In this document: positions 49,752 to 58,508 of the stretch, piece after piece | How positions within the stretch are numbered: the first letter of the stretch is position 1 | Layout of the letters: every line of letters begins with the position of its first letter | NCBI RefSeq assembly: GCF_000614125.1 | Contig: NZ_BAKJ01000010.1 | Location: forward strand, 1 to 64,000 | Direction: 5' to 3' | Source of the DNA: Bacteroides rodentium JCM 16496 | GTDB lineage: Bacteria > Bacteroidota > Bacteroidia > Bacteroidales > Bacteroidaceae | DNA length: 64,000 bases | Translations under genes and position numbers: made by a program | The notes under the pieces: generated by a model | The model's input: the letters and a program-made list of their open reading frames with translations, nothing else | Told to the model about the DNA's origin: nothing | Databases searched by the model: none

Positions 49752-50444
49752 ATGTCATGTATCTTGCATATTGAAACGTCCACTTCTGCCTGCTCCGTAG
49801 CCGTGAGCGAGGACGGACAGAACGTTTTCAAGAAAGAGGACCTGAATGGCCCTTCACACGCCGTTTCATTGGGAGTCTTTGTGGACGAGGCGCTATCTTT
49901 TGCCGATAGCCATGCCATGCCGTTGGATGCAGTCGCCGTGAGCTGCGGTCCCGGTTCGTATACCGGGTTGCGTATCGGCGTGTCGATGGCAAAAGGTGTC
50001 TGCTATGGACGTAACCTGCCACTTATCGGGCTGGAGACCCTGAAAGTCCAGTGTGTGCCGGTATTGCTCTACCACGATGAGTTGCCCGACGACGCACTGC
50101 TCTGTCCGATGATTGACGCCCGCCGCATGGAAGTCTATGCTGCCATCTACGACCGTGCCTTGAAACCGGTGCGCAACATTGCAGCCGATATTGTGGACGA
50201 AAACTCCTACCTGGAATTCTTAGAGCAACATTCCGTCTATTTCTTCGGTGACGGTGCAGCCAAATGCAAAGAGAAAATCACGCATCCCAATGCACACTTC
50301 ATCGACGGCATCCGCCCGCTTGCCGGCATGATGTTCCCGTTGGCAGAGAAGGCAATAGCCGAACAAGATTTCAAGGATGTGGCCTATTTCGAGCCCTTCT
50401 ATTTGAAGGAATTCGTAGCCGGCACGCCAAAGAAACTTATTTAG
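49752..50444 (+). CDS. tsaB: tRNA N6-threonylcarbamoyladenosine synthesis protein TsaB
   Basis: Subunit of the TsaBDE complex installing t6A37 on tRNAs that read ANN codons. The 230-residue actin-like ATPase fold begins ILHIETSTSACSVAVSEDGQ and has the strongly conserved CGPGSYTGLRIGVSMAKGVCYG (65-86), with later residues DARRMEVYAAIYD. Length is normal. Its stop codon (50442-50444) lies inside the left arm of a hairpin repeat. Confidence 0.95.
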   Translation: MSCILHIETSTSACSVAVSEDGQNVFKKEDLNGPSHAVSLGVFVDEALSFADSHAMPLDAVAVSCGPGSYTGLRIGVSMAKGVCYGRNLPLIGLETLKVQCVPVLLYHDELPDDALLCPMIDARRMEVYAAIYDRALKPVRNIAADIVDENSYLEFLEQHSVYFFGDGAAKCKEKITHPNAHFIDGIRPLAGMMFPLAEKAIAEQDFKDVAYFEPFYLKEFVAGTPKKLI

Positions 50445-50565
50445 GGTTTAGCGATTAGGGATTAGGGATGAATACCATGCGGTATCACTGCGTAGCCCAT
50501 TAATCATTAATCACTAACCACTAATCGCTAAACCCTAATCACTAATCATTGAACATTAATCACTA
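50442..50565. repeat. Intergenic hairpin repeat of degenerate heptamers, copy 1
   Basis: Left arm (TAGGGTTTAGCGATTAGGGATTAG...) and right arm (...CACTAACCACTAATCGCTAAACCCTA) are largely complementary around a centre with CCATGCGGTATCACTGC. The same architecture recurs at 51200-51282. The right arm continues as degenerate TCACTAA heptamers. Confidence 0.75.
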
Positions 50566-50572
50566 ATTAAAG

Positions 50573-51193
50573 ATGCAATATAACACTCAACAAAAACGGA
50601 TGCCCCTGCCCGAATACGGTCGCAGCATCCAGAATATGGTAGACCACGCGCTGACAATCGAAGACCGTGCAGAACGCCAGCGTTGCGCAAACACAATCAT
50701 CAACATCATGGGAAACATGTTTCCCCATCTGCGCGATGTGCCCGACTTCAAACATAAGCTGTGGGACCACCTTGCCATCATGGCCAACTTCCAATTGGAT
50801 ATAGATTATCCGTACGAAATTATCCGCAAGGACAATCTGAATACCAAGCCGGAGAGCATCCCCTACCCCAGTACCAAAATCCGCTACCGCCACTATGGCC
50901 GTACACTGGAAGTACTGATAAAGAAAGCCATCGAATTTCCGGAAGGAGAAGAGAAGCAGAACTTGATAGCGCTCATTTGTAACCACATGAAGAAAGACTA
51001 CATGGCATGGAACAAAGATACCGTCGATGACCGTAAGATTTCAGATGACCTCACCGAACTCTCTGACGGAAAACTGCAAATGACAGACAGTATCGTCCGT
51101 CTCATGGCCGAACGTATTGACCAGAACTACCGTCCGAAGGTGAACAACCAGAATAACCGGAACAACAACCGGAACAATAAACGAAAATACTAA
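50573..51193 (+). CDS. DUF4290 domain-containing protein
   Basis: A 206-residue cytoplasmic protein with the whole DUF4290 domain (LPEYGRSIQNMVDHALTIEDRAERQRCANTIIN through MKKDYMAWNKDTVDD), conserved in Bacteroidota and of unknown function. It ends in an Asn/Arg/Lys-rich tail (residues about 190-206, NNQNNRNNNRNNKRKY), which may be disordered and bind nucleic acid. The family is often found next to murA, as here. Both flanks carry copies of the same hairpin repeat. Confidence 0.92.
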   Translation: MQYNTQQKRMPLPEYGRSIQNMVDHALTIEDRAERQRCANTIINIMGNMFPHLRDVPDFKHKLWDHLAIMANFQLDIDYPYEIIRKDNLNTKPESIPYPSTKIRYRHYGRTLEVLIKKAIEFPEGEEKQNLIALICNHMKKDYMAWNKDTVDDRKISDDLTELSDGKLQMTDSIVRLMAERIDQNYRPKVNNQNNRNNNRNNKRKY

Positions 51194-51199
51194 ATTGAA

Positions 51200-51282
51200 A
51201 TGATTAGCGATTAGTGGTTAATGCCATGCGGCATCACCATGCAGGCCACTAGTCACTAATCACTAACCACTAATCACTAATT
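51200..51282. repeat. Intergenic hairpin repeat of degenerate heptamers, copy 2
   Basis: Left arm (ATGATTAGCGATTAGTGGTTAATG) pairs with the right arm (CACTAATCACTAACCACTAATCACTAA) around CCATGCGGCATCACCATGCAGG. The centre matches copy 1 at most positions, so the two flank the DUF4290 gene as a pair. Confidence 0.75.
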
Positions 51283-51284
51283 TC

Positions 51285-52592
51285 ATGGCATCATTTGTAA
51301 TCGAAGGAGGACACAGACTTTCCGGTGACATTTACCCCCAAGGAGCAAAAAACGAGGTGTTGCAAATTATCTGCGCCACATTGCTCACTGCCGAAGAGGT
51401 GACTGTGCACAATATCCCGGACATACTGGACGTCAACAACCTTATTCAATTGATGCGGGATATGGGAGTCAGCGTATCTAAAAAAGGCATTGACACTTAC
51501 AGCTTTCAAGCTGCCGACATTGATTTCGCCTATCTAGAAAGTGACGCGTTCCTGAAGAAATGTTCCAGCCTGCGCGGTTCCGTCATGCTGGTGGGGCCGA
51601 TGGTGGCACGTTTTGGCAAGGCCATGATTTCCAAGCCGGGTGGAGACAAGATAGGACGCCGCCGTCTAGATACACACTTTATCGGTATCCAGAATTTAGG
51701 AGCCGACTTTGTCTATAATGAGGAGCGTGGCATCTACGAAATCTCAGCCAAACAACTGCATGGCAGTTATATGCTACTCGACGAGGCATCTGTAACGGGA
51801 ACCGCCAATATCGTAATGGCAGCCGTCCTTGCCAAAGGCAAGACCACCATCTACAACGCCGCCTGCGAACCCTACGTGCAGCAACTTTGCCGAATGCTGA
51901 ACCGGATGGGAGCCAAGATAACGGGCATTGCCTCCAATCTCCTGACCATCGAAGGAGTGGACGAGCTACACGGTACAGAGCATACCATCCTACCCGACAT
52001 GATTGAAGTGGGCAGTTTCATCGGTATGGCTGCCATGACCCGTAGTGAACTGACCATCAAGAACGTCTCCTACGAAAACTTGGGAATCATCCCCGACAGT
52101 TTCCGCCGACTCGGCATCAAGATGGAGCAGCGAGGAGACGATATTTACGTGCCCTCACAAGAGACGTACCAGATAGAGTCCTTTATCGACGGCTCCATCA
52201 TGACCATTGCCGACGCGCCCTGGCCCGGACTGACACCGGACTTGCTCAGTGTGCTGCTGGTGGTTGCCACCCAGGCAAAAGGCAGTGTACTCATTCATCA
52301 GAAAATGTTCGAAAGCCGTTTGTTCTTTGTGGACAAGCTGATAGATATGGGAGCGCAAATCATTCTCTGCGACCCGCACCGCGCCGTTGTCATCGGTCAC
52401 GACCACGGCTTCAAACTACGTGGCGGCAACATGACTTCGCCCGATATCCGTGCGGGCATCGCCCTGCTGATAGCTGCCATGAGTGCGGACGGCATCAGCC
52501 GCATCCACAACATTGAGCAGATAGACCGTGGGTATCAGAACATCGAAGGACGACTGAATGCACTCGGAGCAAGAATAACAAGAATTGAATAA
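51285..52592 (+). CDS. murA: UDP-N-acetylglucosamine 1-carboxyvinyltransferase, Asp in place of the catalytic Cys
   Basis: First committed step of peptidoglycan synthesis: transfers enolpyruvate from PEP to UDP-GlcNAc. The 435-residue EPSP-synthase fold begins [24 protein letters not shown] (Lys22-Asn23). The active-site loop reads [12 protein letters not shown]: Asp121 stands where most MurA have the Cys attacked by fosfomycin (E. coli Cys115). A Cys-to-Asp form is catalytically competent but fosfomycin-insensitive in other bacteria. It is followed by rimM two bases downstream. Confidence 0.96.
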   Translation: MASFVIEGGHRLSGDIYPQGAKNEVLQIICATLLTAEEVTVHNIPDILDVNNLIQLMRDMGVSVSKKGIDTYSFQAADIDFAYLESDAFLKKCSSLRGSVMLVGPMVARFGKAMISKPGGDKIGRRRLDTHFIGIQNLGADFVYNEERGIYEISAKQLHGSYMLLDEASVTGTANIVMAAVLAKGKTTIYNAACEPYVQQLCRMLNRMGAKITGIASNLLTIEGVDELHGTEHTILPDMIEVGSFIGMAAMTRSELTIKNVSYENLGIIPDSFRRLGIKMEQRGDDIYVPSQETYQIESFIDGSIMTIADAPWPGLTPDLLSVLLVVATQAKGSVLIHQKMFESRLFFVDKLIDMGAQIILCDPHRAVVIGHDHGFKLRGGNMTSPDIRAGIALLIAAMSADGISRIHNIEQIDRGYQNIEGRLNALGARITRIE

Positions 52593-52593
52593 G

Positions 52594-53130
52594 ATGATAA
52601 AGAGAGAAGAAGTATATAAGATAGGTATATTCAACAAGCCCCACGGCATTCACGGAGAACTGTCGTTCACTTTTACGGACGACATCTTTGACCGGGTGGA
52701 AGCCGAATACCTCATCTGCCTGCTGGACGGTATACTGGTGCCTTTCTTCTTGGAAGAATACCGTTTCCGCTCCGACACCACCGCCCTTGTCAAACTGGAA
52801 GGCGTGGACACGGCAGAACGCGCCCGCATGTTCACCAATATTGAGGTCTACTTCCCCATAAAGCATGCGGAAGAGGCAGGACCGGGTGAACTGAGTTGGG
52901 ACTTCTTCGTCGGTTTCCGTATGGAGGAAGCACATCACGGCACGCTGGGAGAAGTGACGGACGTGGACACATCGACCATCAACACACTGTTTGTGGTGGA
53001 TTATCAGGGAGAAGAACTGCTGGTGCCGGCACAAGAAGAGTTTATCATAGACATTGACCAGAAGCACAAGGTTATCACCGTAGACCTGCCGGAAGGTTTG
53101 ATAGCTTTGGACGAAACAGAAGAGGTATGA
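52594..53130 (+). CDS. rimM: Ribosome maturation factor RimM
   Basis: Assists 30S subunit (head) maturation by binding S19. The 178-residue protein has the N-terminal RimM domain ([20 protein letters not shown]) and the PRC-barrel ([22 protein letters not shown] and [21 protein letters not shown]). The start is the ATG at 52594, two bases after the murA stop; an upstream TTG inside murA is unlikely. Its stop overlaps the next gene's ATG by ATGA. Confidence 0.95.
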   Translation: MIKREEVYKIGIFNKPHGIHGELSFTFTDDIFDRVEAEYLICLLDGILVPFFLEEYRFRSDTTALVKLEGVDTAERARMFTNIEVYFPIKHAEEAGPGELSWDFFVGFRMEEAHHGTLGEVTDVDTSTINTLFVVDYQGEELLVPAQEEFIIDIDQKHKVITVDLPEGLIALDETEEV

Positions 53131-53984
53131 AAAAGAAACGGAGAAAAGCATTTTGGAGCAACATCAAGTTCAAGTACAGACTGACGATTACGAACGAAAA
53201 TACCCTTGAGGATATTATCACGTTGCGCGTATCCAAGCTGAACGGGCTGTCCGTATTACTCTCCGTGCTGTTCGTATTGTTTCTCATCGCCTCCTTGATT
53301 GTAGCCTTCACCCCGCTGCGCAACTACCTGCCCGGATATATGAACAGTGAAATCCGCGCCCAGGTAGTGGAGAATGCCTTGCGCGTAGATTCCCTTCAGC
53401 AACTGGTGAACAGACAGAACCTTTATATCATGAATATCCAGGACATCTTCCAGGGCAAGATAAAGGCGGATACCATACACTCCATCGACTCGTTGACCAA
53501 CCTGCGCGAAGATTCGCTCATGGAACGCACACAACGGGAAGCCGAATTCCGCAAGCAGTACGAAGAGACAGAAAAGTACAACCTGACGAGCATCACCGCC
53601 CGACCCGAAATAGACGGACTGATTTTCTACCGCCCCACACGCGGCATGATTTCATCTCCCTTCAATGCCGAAACAAAACACTTCGGCACGGACATTGCCG
53701 CCAATCCGGGCGAAAGCGTATTGGCCACACTGGACGGCACCGTCATACTGAGTACCTACACTGCCGAGACGGGTTATCTGATAGAAATACAGCACAACCA
53801 GGACTTCGTGTCAGTCTACAAGCATTGCGGCTCTCTGCTGAAGCGGGAGGGCGATGCGGTGAAGGGGGGCGAAGCCATCGCACTGGTGGGAAATACCGGC
53901 GAGCTGTCCACCGGCCCCCACCTCCACTTCGAGCTGTGGCATAAGGGCAGGGCTGTAAATCCCGAGCTTTACATCGTATTTTAG
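53127..53984 (+). CDS. Membrane-anchored M23 (LytM-type) peptidase
   Basis: A 285-residue protein with a basic cytoplasmic start ([10 protein letters not shown]), one transmembrane helix ([24 protein letters not shown], about 37-62), a coiled-coil-like linker ([19 protein letters not shown]), and a C-terminal M23 domain with zinc residues in KHFGTDIA (His, Asp) and HLHFE. The active-site set looks complete. Cleaves peptide cross-links of peptidoglycan or regulates an amidase. Overlaps rimM by four bases; dxr follows after 36 bp. Confidence 0.92.
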   Translation: MKKKRRKAFWSNIKFKYRLTITNENTLEDIITLRVSKLNGLSVLLSVLFVLFLIASLIVAFTPLRNYLPGYMNSEIRAQVVENALRVDSLQQLVNRQNLYIMNIQDIFQGKIKADTIHSIDSLTNLREDSLMERTQREAEFRKQYEETEKYNLTSITARPEIDGLIFYRPTRGMISSPFNAETKHFGTDIAANPGESVLATLDGTVILSTYTAETGYLIEIQHNQDFVSVYKHCGSLLKREGDAVKGGEAIALVGNTGELSTGPHLHFELWHKGRAVNPELYIVF

Positions 53985-54020
53985 TCTCCAAACAGTAAAT
54001 TGTAAATAGCATAATAGTAT

Positions 54021-55196
54021 ATGAAACAGATTGCCATACTCGGTTCTACCGGTTCCATCGGTACACAAGCGTTGCAGGTCATCGAAGAACATCCCGACCA
54101 GTACGAAGCATACGTATTGACCGCCAACAACCGCGTAGAGGAACTCATAGCCCAGGCACGCAAATTCAAGCCTGAGGCAGTGGTAATAGCCAACGAATCG
54201 AAATACACGCAACTGCAAGAAGCGCTTGCCGACCTGCCCATCAAGGTATATGCCGGCGCAGATGCCCTCTGCCAGATTGTGACCGAAAATCCCATCGATA
54301 TGGTATTGACCGCCATGGTGGGATATGCAGGGCTGAAGCCTACCATGAATGCCATCCGCGCCCGCAAGCCGATAGCCCTTGCCAACAAAGAGACGCTGGT
54401 GGTGGCGGGAGAGCTCATCAATGACCTGGCACGCTTCAGCGGTGTCCCCATCCTGCCCGTCGACTCCGAGCACTCTGCCGTTTTCCAGTGCCTGGCCGGT
54501 GAGATAGGCAACCCGATAGAAAAAGTGATATTGACTGCCTCCGGAGGTCCGTTCCGCACCTGCACCATGGAGCAACTGACAACCGTCACCAAAGCGCAAG
54601 CACTGAAACACCCCAACTGGGACATGGGCGCCAAAATCACGATAGACTCTGCTTCCATGATGAACAAAGGGTTCGAGGTAATCGAAGCTAAATGGCTGTT
54701 CGGTGTACGTCCCGACCAGATAGAAGTTGTGGTACACCCGCAATCCGTCATCCACTCCATGGTACAGTTTGAGGACGGTGCCGTGAAAGCACAACTGGGA
54801 ATGCCGGACATGCGCCTGCCCATCCAGTACGCCTTCTCCTATCCCGACCGGTTGAAAGCCTCCTTCCCGCGCCTGGACTTCAAGCTGTGCACGGAACTGA
54901 CGTTCGAGCAACCGGACACCACCCGTTTCCGTAACCTCGCCCTGGCCTACGAAGCGCTACATCGTGCAGGCAACATGCCTTGCATTGTTAATGCCGCCAA
55001 TGAAGTGGTGGTAGCCGCCTTCCTGCAGGACAAAATTTCGTTCCTTGGCATGAGTAACGTAATAGAAAAGACCATGTCGCGCGTATCCTACTTACAGAAG
55101 CCCACCTATGAAGACTATGTGGCTACGGATGCCGAAGCCCGACGGATAGCACGAGAGCTGTGCGCAGGGAGAACGGATTCTTCGCCATGCTTTTGA
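54021..55196 (+). CDS. dxr: 1-deoxy-D-xylulose 5-phosphate reductoisomerase
   Basis: Second step of the MEP isoprenoid pathway. The 391-residue protein starts with the NADPH-binding ILGSTGSIGTQALQVI, has the catalytic segment VDSEHSAVFQCL and the metal/substrate motifs LTASGGPFRT and GxKITIDSASMMNKGFEVIEA. The C-terminal tail is a few residues longer than usual. The usual Bacteroides neighbour rseP is displaced downstream by an AAA-ATPase gene. Confidence 0.97.
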   Translation: MKQIAILGSTGSIGTQALQVIEEHPDQYEAYVLTANNRVEELIAQARKFKPEAVVIANESKYTQLQEALADLPIKVYAGADALCQIVTENPIDMVLTAMVGYAGLKPTMNAIRARKPIALANKETLVVAGELINDLARFSGVPILPVDSEHSAVFQCLAGEIGNPIEKVILTASGGPFRTCTMEQLTTVTKAQALKHPNWDMGAKITIDSASMMNKGFEVIEAKWLFGVRPDQIEVVVHPQSVIHSMVQFEDGAVKAQLGMPDMRLPIQYAFSYPDRLKASFPRLDFKLCTELTFEQPDTTRFRNLALAYEALHRAGNMPCIVNAANEVVVAAFLQDKISFLGMSNVIEKTMSRVSYLQKPTYEDYVATDAEARRIARELCAGRTDSSPCF

Positions 55197-55235
55197 ATGA
55201 CAGGCAGCAATGCACGTTTTATCGAAAATAATGAT

Positions 55236-55243
55236 TACCTTTG
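55236..55243 (+). promoter_or_regulatory. Candidate -7 element of the second AAA-ATPase gene
   Basis: TACCTTTG, 24 bp before the ATG at 55268; no good -33 box at the consensus spacing. It overlaps an in-frame ATG at 55241, which is therefore an unlikely start. Confidence 0.45.
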
Positions 55244-55267
55244 AAGCACTTAAAAAGAATAGAGTGT

Positions 55268-56848
55268 ATGGCAATGGAATATAATGCATTGATGCGCAAA
55301 CTCCCGATAGGGATACAGACGTTCGAAAAGATGCGCGAAGAGAGTTATCTCTATGTAGACAAGACTGAACTGGTATGGAGACTGGCCTACACCTCCACTC
55401 CCTACTTCCTCAGCCGCCCCCGCCGCTTCGGCAAGAGCCTGCTCCTCTCCACCTTCGAGGCCTATTTTGAAGGGAAAAAAGAACTTTTTAAAGGACTTGC
55501 CATCGAACAGCTGGAGAAGGAATGGAACAAGTATCCGGTATTGCACCTGGACCTGAATGCGGAAAAATATGACGCACCGCAACGGCTGGAACAAATCCTC
55601 AGCAACCAACTGACACAATGGGAGTCCAAGTATGGCAAAGGCGAAGATGAAACGACACTTTCCACCCGCTTTTCCGGCATCATCCGCCGTGCCAGCCAGC
55701 AAGCCGGCTGCGGTGTCGTGGTGCTGGTCGACGAATACGACAAGCCTCTGCTGCAAGCCCTGGACAACACCGAACTGCTGGAAGACTACCGCAATACGCT
55801 GAAAGCTTTCTATGGAGTACTGAAGAGCAGTGACCGGTACCTGCGCTTTGCCTTCCTCACGGGAGTCACGAAATTCTCGCAAGTCAGCGTCTTCAGCGAC
55901 CTCAACCAACTGAACGACATCAGTCTGAAGCCCCAATATGCCACAGTATGCGGCATCACCCGGCAAGAGCTGATAGACACCTTTACCCCGGAACTGCAGT
56001 TCTTGGCCAAAGCCAACCGGCTGACCTGGGAAGAAACGCTCGCCAAAATGGAGTCCACTTACGACGGCTATCATTTTTGTGAATTTGCCGAAGGCGTGTT
56101 CAATCCCTTCAGCGTACTGAATGCCTTCGATGGCCTCAAATTCGACAGCTACTGGTTCCAGACCGGCACCCCCACCATCCTTGTCAAGATGCTCGAAGAG
56201 ACGGAATATGACCTCCGCACCCTCATAGACGGTATCGAAGCTCCAGCCTCCACATTCACCGAATATAAAATGGATGCAAGCAACCCCATTCCGCTGATAT
56301 ATCAAAGCGGATATCTGACTATTAAGGATTATAATAATCGCTTTCGGAGTTATTTGTTAGCATTTCCAAATGATGAAGTCCGTTATGGTTTTCTGAATTT
56401 TCTCATTCCATTCTATACCCCAATAAAAAATGACGATCAAAGCTTTTATATCGGCAAGTTTGTGAATGAGCTGGAAAATGGCGATTACGACTCCTTCCTC
56501 ACCCGCCTCCAAGCCTTCTTCGCCGACTTTCCATACGAACTGAACGTGAAGACCGAGCGGCACTATCAAGTAGTGTTCTACCTCGTATTCAAGCTGATGG
56601 GACAGTTCACCCAGGCAGAGGTAAAGAGTGCCAAAGGCCGTGCGGATGCCGTGGTGAAAACCCCGAAGTACATTTACGTCTTTGAATTCAAACTGAACGA
56701 CACAGCCGAAGAAGCCTTGAAGCAGATTGAAGAAAAAGGTTATCTGATACCCTACCAAGCCGACAGCCGTGAAGTGGTGAAGCTTGGTGTGGAGTTCAGT
56801 GCGGAGGAGCGTAATATCAGCCGTTGGCTGGTGTCGCCCACCATTTAA
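55268..56848 (+). CDS. AAA-ATPase-like / PD-(D/E)XK nuclease-fold protein (DUF1703 type), second copy
   Basis: A 526-residue paralogue of the gene at 8900-10624, but divergent in sequence. It has LPIGIQTFEKMREESYLYVDKTELV (N-terminal signature), Walker A in LSRPRRFGKSLLLSTF (48-63), Walker B VVVLVDEYDKPLL, and a C-terminal nuclease-fold core with GRADAVVKTPKYIYVFEFKLN. It lies between dxr and rseP, which are usually adjacent in Bacteroides, and has its own promoter elements, so it looks like a late insertion. The GC-rich middle and an AT-rich stretch (56320-56410) differ, a mosaic pattern. Function unknown. Confidence 0.85.
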   Translation: MAMEYNALMRKLPIGIQTFEKMREESYLYVDKTELVWRLAYTSTPYFLSRPRRFGKSLLLSTFEAYFEGKKELFKGLAIEQLEKEWNKYPVLHLDLNAEKYDAPQRLEQILSNQLTQWESKYGKGEDETTLSTRFSGIIRRASQQAGCGVVVLVDEYDKPLLQALDNTELLEDYRNTLKAFYGVLKSSDRYLRFAFLTGVTKFSQVSVFSDLNQLNDISLKPQYATVCGITRQELIDTFTPELQFLAKANRLTWEETLAKMESTYDGYHFCEFAEGVFNPFSVLNAFDGLKFDSYWFQTGTPTILVKMLEETEYDLRTLIDGIEAPASTFTEYKMDASNPIPLIYQSGYLTIKDYNNRFRSYLLAFPNDEVRYGFLNFLIPFYTPIKNDDQSFYIGKFVNELENGDYDSFLTRLQAFFADFPYELNVKTERHYQVVFYLVFKLMGQFTQAEVKSAKGRADAVVKTPKYIYVFEFKLNDTAEEALKQIEEKGYLIPYQADSREVVKLGVEFSAEERNISRWLVSPTI

Positions 56849-56872
56849 TGTATTATAAAAAACATCTGCTCA

Positions 56873-56904
56873 TTTGACACGTTAAATAAGAAAACGTACC
56901 TTTG
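56873..56904 (+). promoter_or_regulatory. Promoter of rseP
   Basis: TTTG (56873-56876), 20-bp spacer, TACCTTTG (56897-56904); exact consensus, 37 bp before the ATG. Confidence 0.75.
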
Positions 56905-56941
56905 CGAAAATTATAGAAATCGTAAAACAGCAAATAATTAG

Positions 56942-58273
56942 ATGGAAACATTCTTGATTCGTGCCCTGCAACTCATCATGAGCCTTTCACTGCTCGTTAT
57001 CATCCATGAGGGGGGGCACTTCCTTTTTGCGCGTCTGTTCAAGACGCGGGTAGAAAAGTTCTGCTTATTCTTTGACCCTTGGTTCACATTATTCAAGTTC
57101 AAGCCCAAACACAGTGACACGGAATACGGTATCGGGTGGCTACCCTTAGGTGGCTATGTAAAAATAGCAGGTATGATAGACGAATCTATGGATACCGAAC
57201 AGATGAAGCAACCCATGCAGCCATGGGAGTTCCGTGCCAAGCCGGCATGGCAGCGCCTGCTGATTATGGTAGGCGGTGTATTGTTCAACTTCCTGCTCGC
57301 ATTGTTCATCTATTCCATGATACTTTTTACTTGGGGCGACGAATATATACCGGTACAAAAAGCCCCATTGGGTATGGACTTTAACGAAACAGCCAAAGCC
57401 ATAGGCTTCCGCGACGGCGATATCCTGATATCTGCCGACGGGGTACCGTTCGAACGCTATGACGGCGACCTGCTGACCAGTATTGTCGATGCCCGCCAGG
57501 TAAGCGTATTGCGTGACGGGGAAGCCGCTTCAGTCTACATCCCCGAAGACATGATGAACCGCTTGCTGGCAGACAGTGTGCGTTTCGCCAGTTTCCGTTT
57601 CCCTTATGTAGTCGACAGCCTGATTGTAGGATACCCTGCCGCTTCCGCCGGTCTGCAAGTAGGTGACAGCATCACCCACTTGGATGGAAAGTCAATAGCT
57701 TACTACGACTTCAAAGAAGAGATGCTGAAGCGCAAGGAAGCCAATGCATCCCATGAGGTAACCTTGACATACGTCCGTAACGGTGTGACGGATACCTTGA
57801 GCATGACGACCAATGCCGACTATGAAATAGGCGTGGCAGCACGTACGGCAACCGATAAACTACTGCCCGTTGTCCGCAAGGAATACAGCCTCCTTTCTTC
57901 CTTCCCTGCCGGCGTATCTTTGGGGGTAAAGACTCTGAAAGGCTACGTAGGCCAGATGAAATATCTCTTCTCCAAGGAAGGAGCCAAGCAACTCGGAGGT
58001 TTCGGAACCATCGGCAGTATTTTCCCCGCCACGTGGGACTGGCATCAGTTCTGGTACATGACGGCATTCCTCTCCATCATCCTTGCCTTTATGAATATTC
58101 TGCCCATCCCCGCACTGGACGGCGGACACGTGTTATTCCTCATTTACGAAATCATTGCACGCCGCAAGCCCAGCGACAAGTTTATGGAACGTGCGCAGAT
58201 GGTGGGCATGTTCCTCTTGTTCGGTTTGCTGATTTGGGCAAACTTCAATGATATACTGAGGTATTTCTTTTAA
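56942..58273 (+). CDS. rseP: Site-2 zinc metalloprotease RseP
   Basis: Intramembrane protease of the S2P family. The 443-residue protein has the zinc motif HEGGH (22-26) in the first helix, PDZ domains in the periplasmic loop (PYVVDSLIVGYPAASAGLQVGD, about 215-245), and the C-terminal NILPIPALDGGHVLFL helix with the third zinc ligand. Membrane-embedded; expected to cleave anti-sigma or signal-peptide remnants. In Bacteroides it usually follows dxr directly; here an AAA-ATPase gene intervenes and it has its own promoter. Confidence 0.96.
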   Translation: METFLIRALQLIMSLSLLVIIHEGGHFLFARLFKTRVEKFCLFFDPWFTLFKFKPKHSDTEYGIGWLPLGGYVKIAGMIDESMDTEQMKQPMQPWEFRAKPAWQRLLIMVGGVLFNFLLALFIYSMILFTWGDEYIPVQKAPLGMDFNETAKAIGFRDGDILISADGVPFERYDGDLLTSIVDARQVSVLRDGEAASVYIPEDMMNRLLADSVRFASFRFPYVVDSLIVGYPAASAGLQVGDSITHLDGKSIAYYDFKEEMLKRKEANASHEVTLTYVRNGVTDTLSMTTNADYEIGVAARTATDKLLPVVRKEYSLLSSFPAGVSLGVKTLKGYVGQMKYLFSKEGAKQLGGFGTIGSIFPATWDWHQFWYMTAFLSIILAFMNILPIPALDGGHVLFLIYEIIARRKPSDKFMERAQMVGMFLLFGLLIWANFNDILRYFF

Positions 58274-58429
58274 GTAGTGGTGCTCAATTAAGCCGTTATC
58301 GGTTTAGCTATATATATCCCGGCAGACAACCTATCCGCCGGAATAAAAAACAATCTTACTCAAAAGGGGCGACACTTATAAGACTATATTTTAGTTCTAC
58401 AAATTAAGTCTTATCAAGGATACTCAAAA

Positions 58430-58477
58430 AATGCTGATAACATGATAGGTATTATCTTCATTCATGTTATCAGCATT
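58430..58477. terminator. Perfect 16-bp stem terminator between convergent genes
   Basis: AATGCTGATAACATGA (58430-58445) pairs exactly with TCATGTTATCAGCATT (58462-58477), loop 16 bases. Placed between the rseP and SGNH 3' ends; likely bidirectional. Confidence 0.75.
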
Positions 58478-58508
58478 ATCATATTTCGGTTTTATGTAGC
58501 CCAATAGT

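Noticed and set aside
50445..50572. Telomere-like TTAGGG repeats
   Set aside because: The heptamers are degenerate, form an internal hairpin, and lie within a bacterial chromosome segment.
53811..54911. 366-residue antisense reading frame opposite the M23 and dxr genes
   Set aside because: Shadow of well-supported genes; composition is biased and no family resemblance is seen.
55250..56305. 351-residue antisense reading frame opposite the AAA-ATPase gene
   Set aside because: Shadow frame; the sense strand has clear Walker motifs.
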